Positions 52,425-61,481 of a stretch of 64,000 bases of DNA are shown here, one piece after another. The notes beneath the pieces are model-generated. The model ran no database searches and was not told the DNA's origin. It saw only the letters and a program-made list of their open reading frames with translations. The stretch is taken from the NCBI RefSeq assembly GCF_007421925.1, contig NZ_QMDX01000009.1, forward strand, positions 1 to 64,000. Direction: 5' to 3'. Numbering within the stretch: position 1 is the first letter of the stretch; every line of letters starts with the position of its first letter. The DNA is from Haloglomus irregulare. GTDB lineage: Archaea > Halobacteriota > Halobacteria > Halobacteriales > Haloarculaceae. A program made the translations under genes and the position numbers.

Positions 52425-53393
52425 TCAGTCGTCGGCACTCGACGGGGCTGTCGAGCTCGGTCGCGGTGGCTCGAACTCCGGCAGCGCGGCCTCGATCTCC
52501 TCGCGCTCGCCTTCCAGCCGCTCGGGCAGGGTGAGCCGCTCGCCCAGCGACTCGACGGGTTCGTCGGCGTCGAAGCCCGGACCCATCGTGGCGAACTCGA
52601 ACAGCACCCCCTCCGGTTCGCGGGCGTATATCGCCTTGAAGTACTTCCGGTCGATGATTTCCGTGGCGTCCAGCCCGACGTCGGCGAGGGCCTCCTGTGT
52701 CGCGCGCTGTTCGGCCTCGTCGGCCATCCGGAAGGCGACGTGGTGGACCGTGCCGACGCCCATCCGGCCCTGCGGGGCGTCCGTCTCGACGAGGTCGACC
52801 CAGGTCCCGGGCCCCTCGGCGCCGGTGTCGTAGCGGGTGGCGTCGCCGTCCGTCGCGACCCGCTCGTAGCCGATGGCGGTCAGCACCTCGGCCGTGACCG
52901 ACGGGTCCTCGAGCGCGAGCGTGACGCCCGCGAAGGCGACGAGCTGGTGCTCGGCCGGGACCGGCGAATCGGCCCACGGCGTGCCGGGGCGCTCGGCGTC
53001 GGTCGGGACGAGCTCCAGCCCGATGCCGTCCGGGTCCGCAAAGCGGAGCCGCTCCTCCCCGAACACCGTCACGCGCTCGGCGTCGACGGAGTGGTCGGCG
53101 AGCCGGTCGGCCCAGTAGTCCAGCGAGCCCGTCGGGACCGCGTACGCCGTGTACTGGGTCTGTCCGGCGCCGAACTCCCCGGGACGGCCCTCGTCGGTCC
53201 ACGGGAAGAAGGTGATATTGGTGCCGGGCGTCCCCTCGCCGTCACCGAAGTAGAGGTGGTAGGTATGGGTGTCGTCGTGGTTGACCGTCCGCTTGACCAG
53301 CCGGAGCCCGAGCGTCTCGATGTAGAACGTCGCGTTGCGCGTCGGGTCCCCACTGATCGCTGTCACGTGGTGGATTCCGTCCGTTTCGACCAT
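52425..53393 (-). CDS. ring-cleaving dioxygenase (VOC superfamily)
   Basis: A 322-residue protein of two vicinal-oxygen-chelate modules. Metal ligands: His in DGIHHVTAISGDPTRNATFY and Glu in FADPDGIGLELVPTD of module one; His in HQLVAFAGVTLALEDP and in GTVHHVAFRMADEAEQR, and Glu in REPEGVLFEFATMGPG of module two. Annotated relatives are called ring-cleaving dioxygenases or glyoxalases, but the actual substrate is usually unknown. Single gene. Confidence 0.85.
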   Translation of the reverse strand: MVETDGIHHVTAISGDPTRNATFYIETLGLRLVKRTVNHDDTHTYHLYFGDGEGTPGTNITFFPWTDEGRPGEFGAGQTQYTAYAVPTGSLDYWADRLADHSVDAERVTVFGEERLRFADPDGIGLELVPTDAERPGTPWADSPVPAEHQLVAFAGVTLALEDPSVTAEVLTAIGYERVATDGDATRYDTGAEGPGTWVDLVETDAPQGRMGVGTVHHVAFRMADEAEQRATQEALADVGLDATEIIDRKYFKAIYAREPEGVLFEFATMGPGFDADEPVESLGERLTLPERLEGEREEIEAALPEFEPPRPSSTAPSSADD

Positions 53394-53597
53394 ACCTCCG
53401 TTACGGTCTCCAGCGGGATATACTCCCGCGTACGCGCGTGTCCGCGGGTGACACGGGCGTTACCGGGAATCCGAGGATACCGAGAGCCGCCGGCCGGTGC
53501 GGGCCAGGATAACGGCGATACTGTCGCCCTGTCCCCCGAGAATCGGGGCTGGATCGGAAAGGACGCCCGTATTCGGAGAAGCATCGCTATCTCTCGG

Positions 53598-54788
53598 CTA
53601 CCACGCTCGTTCCAGTACGGCCTCAATGTCGTCGGCCGTGGGGTCGTACCCCGCCGGCCGGTTCGGCATGAAGCCGTCGTCGACGACCGCCTGCGCGATG
53701 GCCGGGAGGTCCTCGCGGGGGATGGCGGTGTCGCGGAGCCGATCCGGGAGCCCGAGCGCGTCACGGATGTCGGCGACGGCCTCGACGACGGCCGTGGCGG
53801 TCGCCTCGGGGCCGCCCCCATCGACGCCGAGCGCCTCGGCGAGCTCGTCGCGTCGGCCGTCGACGGTGTCGAAGACGTCGGCGACGGCGTGGGGCGCGAT
53901 GACGCCGTGGGCGGCGCCCTGCTGGACCTCGTAGCCGCGTGCGAGCCCGTGGCCGAACGCGTGGATGACCGACAGCGTCGTCCCCTCGGCGCGGGAGGCG
54001 CCGTACTGGACGAGGATGGTCCCGACGATGGCGTCGTGGAGCGTGTCGGCGTCGCGGTCGCCGGCGCCGAGCGCGGGGAGCCCCCGCGAGAGCAGCCGCA
54101 GCCCCCGGAGCGCGGTGCCGTCCGTGACCGGCGTCCCGTTCCGGGCGTAGACCGTCTCCAGGCCCTTATCGAAGCCGTTCATCGCGGAGGCACAGAGGAC
54201 GCCGCCCGGTGTGGTCCGGAACAGGGCGGGGTCGTAGACCAGTGCCGCGGGCATCAGCCGCCCGTCGAACACGCCGCCCCGGAGCGTCTCGCCGTCGCGC
54301 TCGCCGGTGATGCCGGCCACGACCGAGAGGTCGGCGCCCGCGAGCGTCGTCGGGACGGCGACGATGGGCGGGAGGTCACCGCCGGAGATGGGGACGGTGC
54401 CGGCCCGTTCGAGATCGTTCAGCGCCGACTCGTAGGACTGGCCGCTGGCCACGAGCGCGCTGGCGACCTTCGCCACGTCCAGGCTGCTCCCGCCGCCCAG
54501 CGCGACGAACGCGTCGGCCGACTCCGCCTCGAAGGCCGCGGCCGCGTCGGCGGCCTGCTCGATGCGTTTCTCCGGGGTGGTCCCCGCGAAGACGCCGGCC
54601 AGCCGGTCGCCCAGCCCCGCCCGGACCGGGTCGACGACGGCGTCGGTCGTCCCGACGGTCTCGCCGGCGACCACGAGCGCCCGTCCGGCGCCGACGGCCG
54701 CCAGCTCCCGCTCTAAGTCCGCCACGCGGTCCTCGCCGTAGACGACGGTCCCGGGCTCGTAGTCGAACCGGAACCCCTCGTCGGTCAT
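53598..54788 (-). CDS. iron-containing alcohol dehydrogenase
   Basis: A 396-residue group III metal-dependent alcohol dehydrogenase. NAD-binding ADAFVALGGGSSLDVAKVAS and IVAVPTTLAGADLSVVAGIT are typical. Metal ligands are the Asp of NGFDKGLETVY and the His residues of LSVIHAFGHGLARGYEVQQG and AAHGVIAPHAV. Start at the ATG 54788 (MTDEGFRFDYEPGTVVYGED). Substrate alcohol or aldehyde cannot be told. Confidence 0.87.
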   Translation of the reverse strand: MTDEGFRFDYEPGTVVYGEDRVADLERELAAVGAGRALVVAGETVGTTDAVVDPVRAGLGDRLAGVFAGTTPEKRIEQAADAAAAFEAESADAFVALGGGSSLDVAKVASALVASGQSYESALNDLERAGTVPISGGDLPPIVAVPTTLAGADLSVVAGITGERDGETLRGGVFDGRLMPAALVYDPALFRTTPGGVLCASAMNGFDKGLETVYARNGTPVTDGTALRGLRLLSRGLPALGAGDRDADTLHDAIVGTILVQYGASRAEGTTLSVIHAFGHGLARGYEVQQGAAHGVIAPHAVADVFDTVDGRRDELAEALGVDGGGPEATATAVVEAVADIRDALGLPDRLRDTAIPREDLPAIAQAVVDDGFMPNRPAGYDPTADDIEAVLERAW

Positions 54789-54957
54789 GGCTCCCCTCGC
54801 GTCGCCGTGTCGGCGGTGTTCGTATCCATAGGTGTTGCTTCTCGCGGCGGCGGCTTCAAACCAGCCGTCGTGTCCGGGGGGGCACCCGTCGCCCCGCTTC
54901 TACCCCCGGTGTCCGACGGCCGCAGCGTTTTGCGTGGGGCGCACCCGCCCTCGATCG

Positions 54958-56520
54958 ATGGCGACGGTCCACGTCCTGCTGACGCTCGCCGGACTCGGGG
55001 TGATGGCCGTCGGGTTCCTGCTCGGGCGGGTCGGCGACCGCACGCGGAAGCGCCACAGTCGGCTGGCGACGGCGCTGCCGGCGCTGGGCGGCCGCACGAT
55101 GACCCGTGGTCCCGTCGAGCTCCGCGGGACGGTCGTGCCGGCGCCGGACGCCCTGGAGCGGGCCGTCGAGCCGGGCCCGGACGGCTGCTTCACCGCGCCC
55201 GTCGGGGGCCACGACGACGCCGTCCTGACGGCCTGGCGGGCGGTCGAGGGCCCGTCCGGAACCGAGCTGGTCGGCTCCCGCCGCGTCGCCACCGGCTTCC
55301 GGTCGGTGCCGTTCTACGTCGACGACGGCGGCGAGCGCGTGCTGGTCGACCCCGGCACGCTCGCGACCCGCGATTTCCGGTTCGACAGCGAACTCGGCAG
55401 CCCGACCGCCACCGTCCGGACGGGCCGGGCCATCGTCGATGTCGGCCCGTTCCGCGACGAGGCGTACGTGCCGGACCGCGGCGCCGCGGCGCCGGCGCTG
55501 CGCGAGTGGGTCCAGGACTCCATCCACCTCCGCGCGGGCGACGGCTTCGACGACCGGCGCTACGAGGAGACGAGCCTCCGGGCCGGCGACGAGGTGTACG
55601 TCCTCGGGCACGCCCGCCGGGACACGGGTCGGGCCGGCGGCTCCTCGGAGCTGCTCGACGGGGGTGCCGACGAGCGCTTCCCCGCCGCGGACGCGGTCGT
55701 CACGCATCCGGTCGACGGCAGCCGGATGCTGGTCTCGACCCGGGGGAGGCGGGCGCTACTGGCCGAGAGCGCCGACGGCACCCGGATCTACCTCGCCGGC
55801 GCCGCGGTCGTGCTCGGCGGGCTAGCGCTGGCCGTCACTGCCCCCCGGTTCGTGCCCCAGCGGGCGTGCGAGCGGTCCGCACGCGACGAGCGGAGGCTTA
55901 TACCGCTCCGTCGCCAACAGATGTGTATGAGCGACACCAGGACTGCGACGTTCGCCGGCGGCTGCTTCTGGTGCATCGAGGCGGCGATGAAGGAGCTCGA
56001 CGGCGTCCACGCCGCCGAGTCGGGCTACACGGGCGGGCACACCGAGGACCCGGGCTACCGGGCGGTCTGCTCCGGGAGCACGGGCCACGCCGAGGCCGTC
56101 CAGGTCGAGTACGACCCCGAAACCATCGGTTACGGCGAGTTGCTGGAGGTCTTCTTCTCCATCCACGACCCGACGACGGTGGACCGCGAGGGGCCCGACG
56201 TCGGCTCGCAGTACCGCTCGGCGGTCTACTACCACGACGAGGACCAGCAGGAACTCGTCGAGGGGTTCATCGAGGCCCTGGAGGCCGAGGGCGTCTACGA
56301 GGGCATCGTCACGGAGGTCGAGCCCCTGGGCGAGTGGTATCGCGCGGGGGAGAAACATCAGGACTACTTCGAGAAGAACTCGAACCAGCCCTACTGCGCC
56401 GCGCAGGTCCGGCCGAAGGTGGAGAAGGTCCGCGAGAAGTTCACCGAGAAGGTCCGGGCCGATGGGGGGCTCCCGCAGGAGGAGTCGCTGGCCGACCGCG
56501 TCCGCCGGCTGTTCCGGTAG
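54958..56520 (+). CDS. GIDE-like membrane protein fused in frame to MsrA
   Basis: One uninterrupted 520-residue frame. Residues 1-320 form a membrane protein: an N-terminal helix (VHVLLTLAGLGVMAVGFLLG), a beta-rich domain (VELRGTVVPAPDALERAVEP, REWVQDSIHLRAGDGFDDRR, ETSLRAGDEVYVLGHARRD) resembling E3/GIDE-type regions, and a C-terminal helix (IYLAGAAVVLGGLALAVTAP). With no stop codon, this reads straight into methionine sulfoxide reductase A from residue 324 (MSDTRTATFAGGCFWCIEAA), with the catalytic GCFWC. A TATA box at 55898 lies 25 bases before the inner ATG at 55927, so MsrA alone may also be made. Normally these would be two genes; the fusion is either a lost stop or a real anchored MsrA. 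Confidence 0.8.
   Translation: MATVHVLLTLAGLGVMAVGFLLGRVGDRTRKRHSRLATALPALGGRTMTRGPVELRGTVVPAPDALERAVEPGPDGCFTAPVGGHDDAVLTAWRAVEGPSGTELVGSRRVATGFRSVPFYVDDGGERVLVDPGTLATRDFRFDSELGSPTATVRTGRAIVDVGPFRDEAYVPDRGAAAPALREWVQDSIHLRAGDGFDDRRYEETSLRAGDEVYVLGHARRDTGRAGGSSELLDGGADERFPAADAVVTHPVDGSRMLVSTRGRRALLAESADGTRIYLAGAAVVLGGLALAVTAPRFVPQRACERSARDERRLIPLRRQQMCMSDTRTATFAGGCFWCIEAAMKELDGVHAAESGYTGGHTEDPGYRAVCSGSTGHAEAVQVEYDPETIGYGELLEVFFSIHDPTTVDREGPDVGSQYRSAVYYHDEDQQELVEGFIEALEAEGVYEGIVTEVEPLGEWYRAGEKHQDYFEKNSNQPYCAAQVRPKVEKVREKFTEKVRADGGLPQEESLADRVRRLFR
55898..55902 (+). promoter_or_regulatory. internal TATA box for msrA
   Basis: TTATA in GGAGGCTTATACCGCTCC ends 25 bases before the ATG at 55927. This is the standard leaderless spacing, and it indicates a separate msrA transcript inside the fused frame. 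Confidence 0.6.
55927..56520 (+). CDS. msrA: peptide methionine-S-sulfoxide reductase MsrA (alternative product)
   Basis: A 197-residue MsrA that reduces Met-S-sulfoxide in oxidised proteins. Catalytic Cys in ATFAGGCFWCIEAAMKELDG; SGYTGGHTEDPGYRAVCSGS and HAEAVQVEYDP are family blocks; the recycling region is HQDYFEKNSNQPYCAAQVRP. It is listed separately because its own TATA box and ATG suggest it is made as an independent protein as well as possibly as the tail of the fusion. Its length is normal for the family. Confidence 0.85.
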   Translation: MSDTRTATFAGGCFWCIEAAMKELDGVHAAESGYTGGHTEDPGYRAVCSGSTGHAEAVQVEYDPETIGYGELLEVFFSIHDPTTVDREGPDVGSQYRSAVYYHDEDQQELVEGFIEALEAEGVYEGIVTEVEPLGEWYRAGEKHQDYFEKNSNQPYCAAQVRPKVEKVREKFTEKVRADGGLPQEESLADRVRRLFR

Positions 56521-56580
56521 GCTCGCCCGGCGTCGCCCGACGACCCAAGACCTATACCGGAAAACTCCGATTCCTCGCCC

Positions 56581-57873
56581 ATGTCCGCCCTCGGGGTCCT
56601 CCGTCGGTTGCGGCGTGAGCGGCCGCGCTGGACCGCGCTGGCGGTCGGCACGCTGACGATACTGCTGGCGTGGCCCGCGGTCGACTGGTGGCTCCGGGGC
56701 ATCGGGGTCGCCCCGCAGTTCCGCTTCTGGGATTTCGGCGCGTACGGCAACGCCGTGGCCGCCTGGGAGGCCGGCGAGCCGCTCTACACCCGGAACGAGA
56801 ACGGCGGCTTCCACACGAGCTTCCTCTACCCACCGTTCTCGGTGTTGCTGTTCTCCCCGTTCATCGAGCTGTTCGAGCCCGACGTGACCCGCATCGCCTG
56901 GAGCGTCGCCACGGTCGGGTTCCTCTGGCTCGGGCTGCAGGCCCTGGTCGCGGCGCTCGGCCGGTCGCTCTCCCTCCCCGAGCGGGCGGTCGGCCTGGTC
57001 GCGCTGCTCGGCTTCCAGCCGCTCCTGCTCGGGGTGAAGATGGGCCAGACCGTCGGCCTCACGGCGGGCCTGCTCTCCGTTGCCGGCGCCGGCGTCGTCC
57101 ATGACTCCCAGGGCGACCGGTTCGCCGGCGCCTGGGGGACCGTTGCCGGCGTCGCGACCGCCGCGGTCGGGCTGCTGAAACTCCCCTTCGCCCCGGCCGG
57201 CGCGCACCTGTTGCGGAGCCGCCGGCGCTTTGCCGCCGCCGTCGGCACCGGCGTCGCCCTGCTGGCCGTCTCGCTCGCCGTCTTCGGCCTCGACACCCAC
57301 CGACTCTACATCGACGTGCTCGCGTGGGGTGTCGAGTCCGGCGGGAGCGCCCGCAACCCGGCGCTCTGGCTCCCGCCGTACTACCGGCCGCTCTACTGGC
57401 TCCCCGGCCCCGTGCTGCTTCGTGTCGCGGCCAGTGCCGTTATCGCGGTCTACGCCGCCCTCGCGACGGGCGCCGACCGCGAGACCTTCGCGCTCGGGGT
57501 CGCCGCCATCCCACTGCTGGCGCCGCTGGCGTACGCCTACTACTTCGCCGCCGTCCTCCCCGCCGTGGTGGTCCTCCTCGCGGTGGAGTTCGACCACCCC
57601 CGCGGTCGGCCCGCGCTCCCCCTCGTCGGCCTCCTCCTGCTGCATGCCCACAGCTACGGCCTGAAGTTCGTCGTCGACGTCGTGCCGGCCGTCCTCCCGG
57701 CGTTCACCGCGCTCCGGCCGGCCTACCCCCTGCTCCAGCCCGGGCTCTGGGGGAACGTCCTGCTGGTCGGGCTGGCCGCGGTCCGGGTGGCCGAGCGGGT
57801 GGCGACGCCGGACTGGGTCGACGCGCAGCTGACGGGGCTCCGGTCCGAGGAGAACGAGATCGAGGCGGACTGA
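56581..57873 (+). CDS. GT87-like polyprenyl-sugar glycosyltransferase
   Basis: A 430-residue polytopic protein with about ten helices and the N-terminal pattern of DUF2029/GT87 mannosyltransferases: FRFWDFGAYGNAVAAWEAGE with Asp in the first loop, PLYTRNENGGFHTSFLYPPF, and NPALWLPPYYRPLYWLPGPV. Such enzymes use a polyprenyl-phosphate sugar on the outer face for glycolipids or glycoproteins. Starts 60 bases after msrA on the same strand. Confidence 0.8.
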   Translation: MSALGVLRRLRRERPRWTALAVGTLTILLAWPAVDWWLRGIGVAPQFRFWDFGAYGNAVAAWEAGEPLYTRNENGGFHTSFLYPPFSVLLFSPFIELFEPDVTRIAWSVATVGFLWLGLQALVAALGRSLSLPERAVGLVALLGFQPLLLGVKMGQTVGLTAGLLSVAGAGVVHDSQGDRFAGAWGTVAGVATAAVGLLKLPFAPAGAHLLRSRRRFAAAVGTGVALLAVSLAVFGLDTHRLYIDVLAWGVESGGSARNPALWLPPYYRPLYWLPGPVLLRVAASAVIAVYAALATGADRETFALGVAAIPLLAPLAYAYYFAAVLPAVVVLLAVEFDHPRGRPALPLVGLLLLHAHSYGLKFVVDVVPAVLPAFTALRPAYPLLQPGLWGNVLLVGLAAVRVAERVATPDWVDAQLTGLRSEENEIEAD

Positions 57874-58284
57874 ATAACCGTCGGAGTGGCCGTATCCCCT
57901 CAGAAGCGGCTGTGTCCGAATCAATCACCACCGAACGGAACGAATCGTGGGAATATCATCTATCGTAGCCTATCCCCCTAACACTGCTACTCCGACAGGG
58001 ACTACGAACCGGTAGGATTGCCCTCAAAACACCTATCCGAGATAAAGGAGCGGGAGTACGACCGGTTTCAGTATCCCCGGTCCGACCGCGGAAGGGTTCG
58101 CACCCAGTAGTTTCCGCGCGAGCGCCGTTCTTCGAGTTCTGGATGTTGTGTGGCGATGGCTGTTGTAGCCCGAACACCCACACCGTATAGAAGAACAGCT
58201 CTAACTCGCCGGATCGTATCTGTGGTCGACTCTCTTCCTCGAAGATGGCCGATTTATTCGATTATGCTGTGTTTTACCACGCTC
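57874..58284. other. intergenic, AT-richer
   Basis: About 410 bases between the convergent GT87-like and SRP54 genes. It is less GC-rich than its flanks, with no frame showing protein-like composition. It could hold the transcription ends of both genes; no oligo-T terminator stands out. Confidence 0.45.
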
Positions 58285-59673
58285 TCAGTCCCCGAACGGG
58301 CCGAGCCCGCCCATCCCGCCACCGCCACCGCCGCCCTGCATCTGCTTCATCATCCGCTGCATGTCACCGTCGCCCATCCCCTGGAACTGCTTGAGCATCC
58401 GGGCCATCATCTTGTGCTGCTCCAGCAGTTCGCGGACGGTCTCCTCGCCCTGGCCGGAGCCGCGGGCGATGCGCTCGACCTGGGACTTGCCGACCGAGCG
58501 GGGGTTCCGGAGTTCGTCCTCGGTCATCGCGTCCATCACGACCTCGAAGTTCCGCATCCGGTCCTGGGTGACGTCCATCGCGTCGTCGGGGAGCTGGTCC
58601 ATCAGCCCGCCGCCCAGCCCCGGAATCATGTCCATCACCTGGTCGAGCGGCCCCATCTTGTTCATCGCGTTCATCTGCTTGCGCATGTCGTGGAGGGTGA
58701 ACTCCCCGTCCATCAGGTCCTCCGGGTCCCAGTCGTCGTCCTCCGCCCCGGTCTCCTCCATCGCGCGCTCGACGCGCTCGGTCAGCTGTTTGAGGTCGCC
58801 CATCCCGAGCAGCCGGGAGATGAACCCCGACGGCTCGAACCGCTCGATGTCCTGGACCTCCTCGCCGGTCCCGAGGAAGGCGATGGTGGAGTTCGTCTGG
58901 TCGACCGCCGCGAGCGCGCCGCCACCCTTCGCCGTCCCGTCCAGCTTCGTGATGGCGACGCCGTCGATGCCGACCGCGTCGCCGAACGCCTTCGCCTGGT
59001 CCTTGGCGCCCTGACCGATGGCGGCGTCCAGAACCAGCAGGTTGTGGTCGGGGTCCACCTCGGCCTCGATCTCCTCTAGCTCGTCGACCAGCTCCTCGTT
59101 CAGTCCGGAGCGACCCGAGGTGTCGACGATGCGGACGTCCGCGTCCTGGGTCCGTTCGAGCCCCTCGCGGGCGATCTCGACGGGGTCGTCCTCGTCGGGG
59201 TCGCCGTAGAAGTCGACCTCGGCGCGCTCGGTCATCTGCTTGGCCTGGTCGTAGGCGCCCGGCCGGAAGGTGTCCGTCTGGATGACCGCGGGACGGAGCC
59301 CCTTCTTCGAGAACCACCACGCCATCTTCGCCGCCGTCGTCGTCTTCCCCGACCCCTGGAGGCCGGCGAGAACGATGGTCTGTGGTTCGAGGGGGATCTC
59401 CGTCGAGTCGCCGACCAACTCGACGAGTTCCTCGTAGACGATGCGGAGGATGTGGTCGCGTGCCGTCGTCCCGGCGGGCGGCTCCTCCTCCAGCGCGCGG
59501 GCCTTGATATCGTCGGACAGCTCCTGGACGAGGGAGATGTCGACATCGGCCTGGATGAGCGCCCGCTGGATCTCCTTGACGATCTCCTCGACGTCCTCCT
59601 CGCTCAGTCGGGACTGGCCCCGGAGCTTCTCCAGGGAACCGCGCAGCGAGGAGCCGAGATCATCGAGTACCAT
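58285..59673 (-). CDS. srp54: signal recognition particle 54 kDa protein
   Basis: A 462-residue SRP GTPase that, with 7S RNA, delivers nascent membrane and secreted proteins to the translocon. The N domain is helical. G motifs: [20 protein letters not shown] (P loop), [54 protein letters not shown]. The Met-rich M domain ([40 protein letters not shown]) ends in a Gly-rich tail. Normal length. Confidence 0.95.
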   Translation of the reverse strand: MVLDDLGSSLRGSLEKLRGQSRLSEEDVEEIVKEIQRALIQADVDISLVQELSDDIKARALEEEPPAGTTARDHILRIVYEELVELVGDSTEIPLEPQTIVLAGLQGSGKTTTAAKMAWWFSKKGLRPAVIQTDTFRPGAYDQAKQMTERAEVDFYGDPDEDDPVEIAREGLERTQDADVRIVDTSGRSGLNEELVDELEEIEAEVDPDHNLLVLDAAIGQGAKDQAKAFGDAVGIDGVAITKLDGTAKGGGALAAVDQTNSTIAFLGTGEEVQDIERFEPSGFISRLLGMGDLKQLTERVERAMEETGAEDDDWDPEDLMDGEFTLHDMRKQMNAMNKMGPLDQVMDMIPGLGGGLMDQLPDDAMDVTQDRMRNFEVVMDAMTEDELRNPRSVGKSQVERIARGSGQGEETVRELLEQHKMMARMLKQFQGMGDGDMQRMMKQMQGGGGGGGMGGLGPFGD

Positions 59674-59720
59674 TTACAGGCGGTTAACGGTGGGGAGGCT
59701 AAACGCTTTCCGTGGGTCCG

Positions 59721-60236
59721 TCAGCCGCCGCCCGGCGCGGAGTCCGCCCCGTCCGGGTCGACATCGGTCCTGACGCCGCCGTTCGTCGCGTCCGGGTCGA
59801 CGTCCTCGTCGACGGGCGGGTCGTCCGTCGACTCCTCCTCGGCGGCCGCCACGTCGTCGTGGTCGGCCTCGATGGGCTGGCTCGGCGCCTCCGCGTCGTC
59901 GGTGTGGTCGTCCTCCGCGGGGGCGCTCGCCTCGGCCGTGTCCGCTTCGGACTCGGCCTCGCCATCGGTGTCCGGGGCGAGGTCCTCGGCCGATTGCCCG
60001 TGGCGGGCGACGCGCTCTGAGACGAGCAGCTTCCGCTTCCGGTCGAGCGACCCCCAGTCGAGCGCCTCGGGCGGGTCCGCCTCGAAGGCGTCGTACTGGT
60101 CGATGACGCGCTGGTTTGCGTGGCGGTCGAACTCGTCGCAGGCATCGCAGGTCCGCGTCAGATGCGACACGTCGTACGTGCGAGTGACGGTGCCCTCCAT
60201 GCAGTTCAGACAGCGGTACGTTCGAGAGACTGGCAC
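59721..60236 (-). CDS. zinc-ribbon protein with acidic tail
   Basis: A 171-residue protein. An N-terminal four-Cys ribbon (YRCLNCMEGTVTRTYD; LTRTCDACDEFDRHANQRVI) is followed by ADPPEALDWGSLDRKRKLLV and then a long disordered Asp/Glu/Ala tail. The ribbon suggests nucleic-acid or protein binding. It lies upstream of srp54 on the same strand, 47 bases away, and may share its transcript. Function unknown. Confidence 0.75.
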   Translation of the reverse strand: MPVSRTYRCLNCMEGTVTRTYDVSHLTRTCDACDEFDRHANQRVIDQYDAFEADPPEALDWGSLDRKRKLLVSERVARHGQSAEDLAPDTDGEAESEADTAEASAPAEDDHTDDAEAPSQPIEADHDDVAAAEEESTDDPPVDEDVDPDATNGGVRTDVDPDGADSAPGGG

Positions 60237-60464
60237 TACATCCTCATTAGGGCCCGAGCCGCTAATACCTGCGGGCCAATCGACGCGGGTGCGGGACCGA
60301 GCCGGTGACGGTCACGTTACCGCGACGTTTCGCTACTATGTGGGATTCCTCCGGGCTACGCGCCACGTATCCGGCGGAACGGCTCGTTCGCCCAACAGTG
60401 GGCCGAACGGGGTCGGACCCGGCGCGGGGCGACCGTTGAAGTCCGGCCGGCGCGACCGGCGGGT

Positions 60465-60875
60465 ATGGACGAGCCGACCGACGCGGAGCTGGTCGCCCGG
60501 GCCCGGGCGGTCTGCGACCGGGCGTACGCCCCGTACTCCGGCTACGACGTGGGCGCGGCGCTGCTGACGAGCGACGGCGCCGTCTTCGCGGGCTGCAACG
60601 TCGAGATGGTCACCTTCACCAACACCATCCACGCCGAGAGCGCGGCGCTCGGCGCGGCCGTGGCCGCGGGTCACCGGTCGTTCGAGACCGTCGCCGTCTC
60701 CTCCGGCGCGCGCGACGGCGTCACACCCTGCGGGCTCTGCCGGCAGACGCTGGCGGAGCTCTGCGACGACGACCTCCGCGTGCTCTGCGACACCGGCGAC
60801 GGCACCGAGGAGTGGACGCTGGGGGAGCTACTGCCGGGCGCGATGTCCGGCAACGAGGTCGACAGGGCGGGGTAG
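60465..60875 (+). CDS. cdd: cytidine deaminase
   Basis: A 136-residue zinc enzyme that turns cytidine and deoxycytidine into uridine forms for salvage. The active site is NTIHAESAALGAAVAAGH (HAE) and VTPCGLCRQTLAELC (PCxxC), and YAPYSGYDVGAALLTSDGA binds the nucleoside. Normal tetrameric-type length. Confidence 0.92.
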   Translation: MDEPTDAELVARARAVCDRAYAPYSGYDVGAALLTSDGAVFAGCNVEMVTFTNTIHAESAALGAAVAAGHRSFETVAVSSGARDGVTPCGLCRQTLAELCDDDLRVLCDTGDGTEEWTLGELLPGAMSGNEVDRAG

Positions 60876-61018
60876 CCCCGTCTCGACCCGGTCAACCGCC
60901 GGAGCCGGTCCCGACCGCCCGGAGGAGGCCGCGACGGGGGATGCCGTCTCGCATGCTCGGGGGCGCGACACACGCCCGGAACCGTCCCTGGAACCCGTCA
61001 GAACGGGCCGTCGGGGTC
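60876..61018. other. intergenic after cdd
   Basis: GC-rich and without protein-like frames. It is part of a 430-base interval whose only gene candidate is the small minus-strand zinc-finger ORF that follows. Confidence 0.4.
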
Positions 61019-61144
61019 TTAGGCCGACCGCGGACAGGCGTTCGCGTAGCCGCGCTCACACAGCAGTCGCCGGGCGATGCGTTCCGGCGCGTCGCGGTAG
61101 TCGGTACGGCAGACCACACAGGAGTGGTGGGCGGTGGCCGACAT
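61019..61144 (-). CDS. 41-residue zinc-finger micro-protein
   Basis: A minus-strand frame from an ATG reads MSATAHHSCVVCRTDYRDAP then ERIARRLLCERGYANACPRS and a final Ala. Cys at 9, 12, 24 and 33 plus two His (6, 7) could bind a single zinc ion. Composition and Cys spacing are like the many haloarchaeal zinc-finger micro-proteins. It is too short for most gene finders. Function unknown; such micro-proteins are often regulators. Confidence 0.6.
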   Translation of the reverse strand: MSATAHHSCVVCRTDYRDAPERIARRLLCERGYANACPRSA

Positions 61145-61309
61145 GGCATCACTCGATACGGTCGGGACCGTGTTACCCGTTCTCGAACGCTGGGGCAACT
61201 CGGTTACACGTGAGTAAGCGGCCGACCGGACACGGCTGTGGGCGGTACGGACCTCGCCTTTCCCCGGCCCCGTCAGGTCGGCGATGCGAGTGCGGAGCAG
61301 AGCGACGAA

Positions 61310-61384
61310 CGAGCGCGGTGGGATTCGAACCCACGACCGTCGGATTAGAAGTCCGATGCTCTATCCGGGCTGAGCTACGCGCCC
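61310..61384 (-). tRNA. tRNA-Arg (TCT)
   Basis: The minus strand folds as a 75-base tRNA. The acceptor GGGCGCG pairs with CGCGCTC (one G-U). The D arm is GCTC/GAGC. The anticodon stem TCGGA/TCCGA holds loop CTTCTAA, giving anticodon TCT, which reads AGA. The T arm GTGGG/CCCAC holds loop TTCGAAT, with discriminator G. No intron, no encoded CCA. Confidence 0.93.
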
Positions 61385-61481
61385 TGGTCGGTGAGAGGGC
61401 CGCCCGGCGCAAAAGCGGTGCGGGTCGGACCCCGGCGGGGCCACCGAAGGAGTGACCTTTGTCCGTCCCTACTAGCCAATA

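Noticed and set aside
51672-54716. A very long plus-strand open frame (over 1000 codons)
   Set aside because: It runs antisense to four well-supported minus-strand genes (DUF5783 neighbour region, VOC dioxygenase, alcohol dehydrogenase). It is Arg/Gly/Pro-rich, typical of an antisense frame in high-GC DNA.
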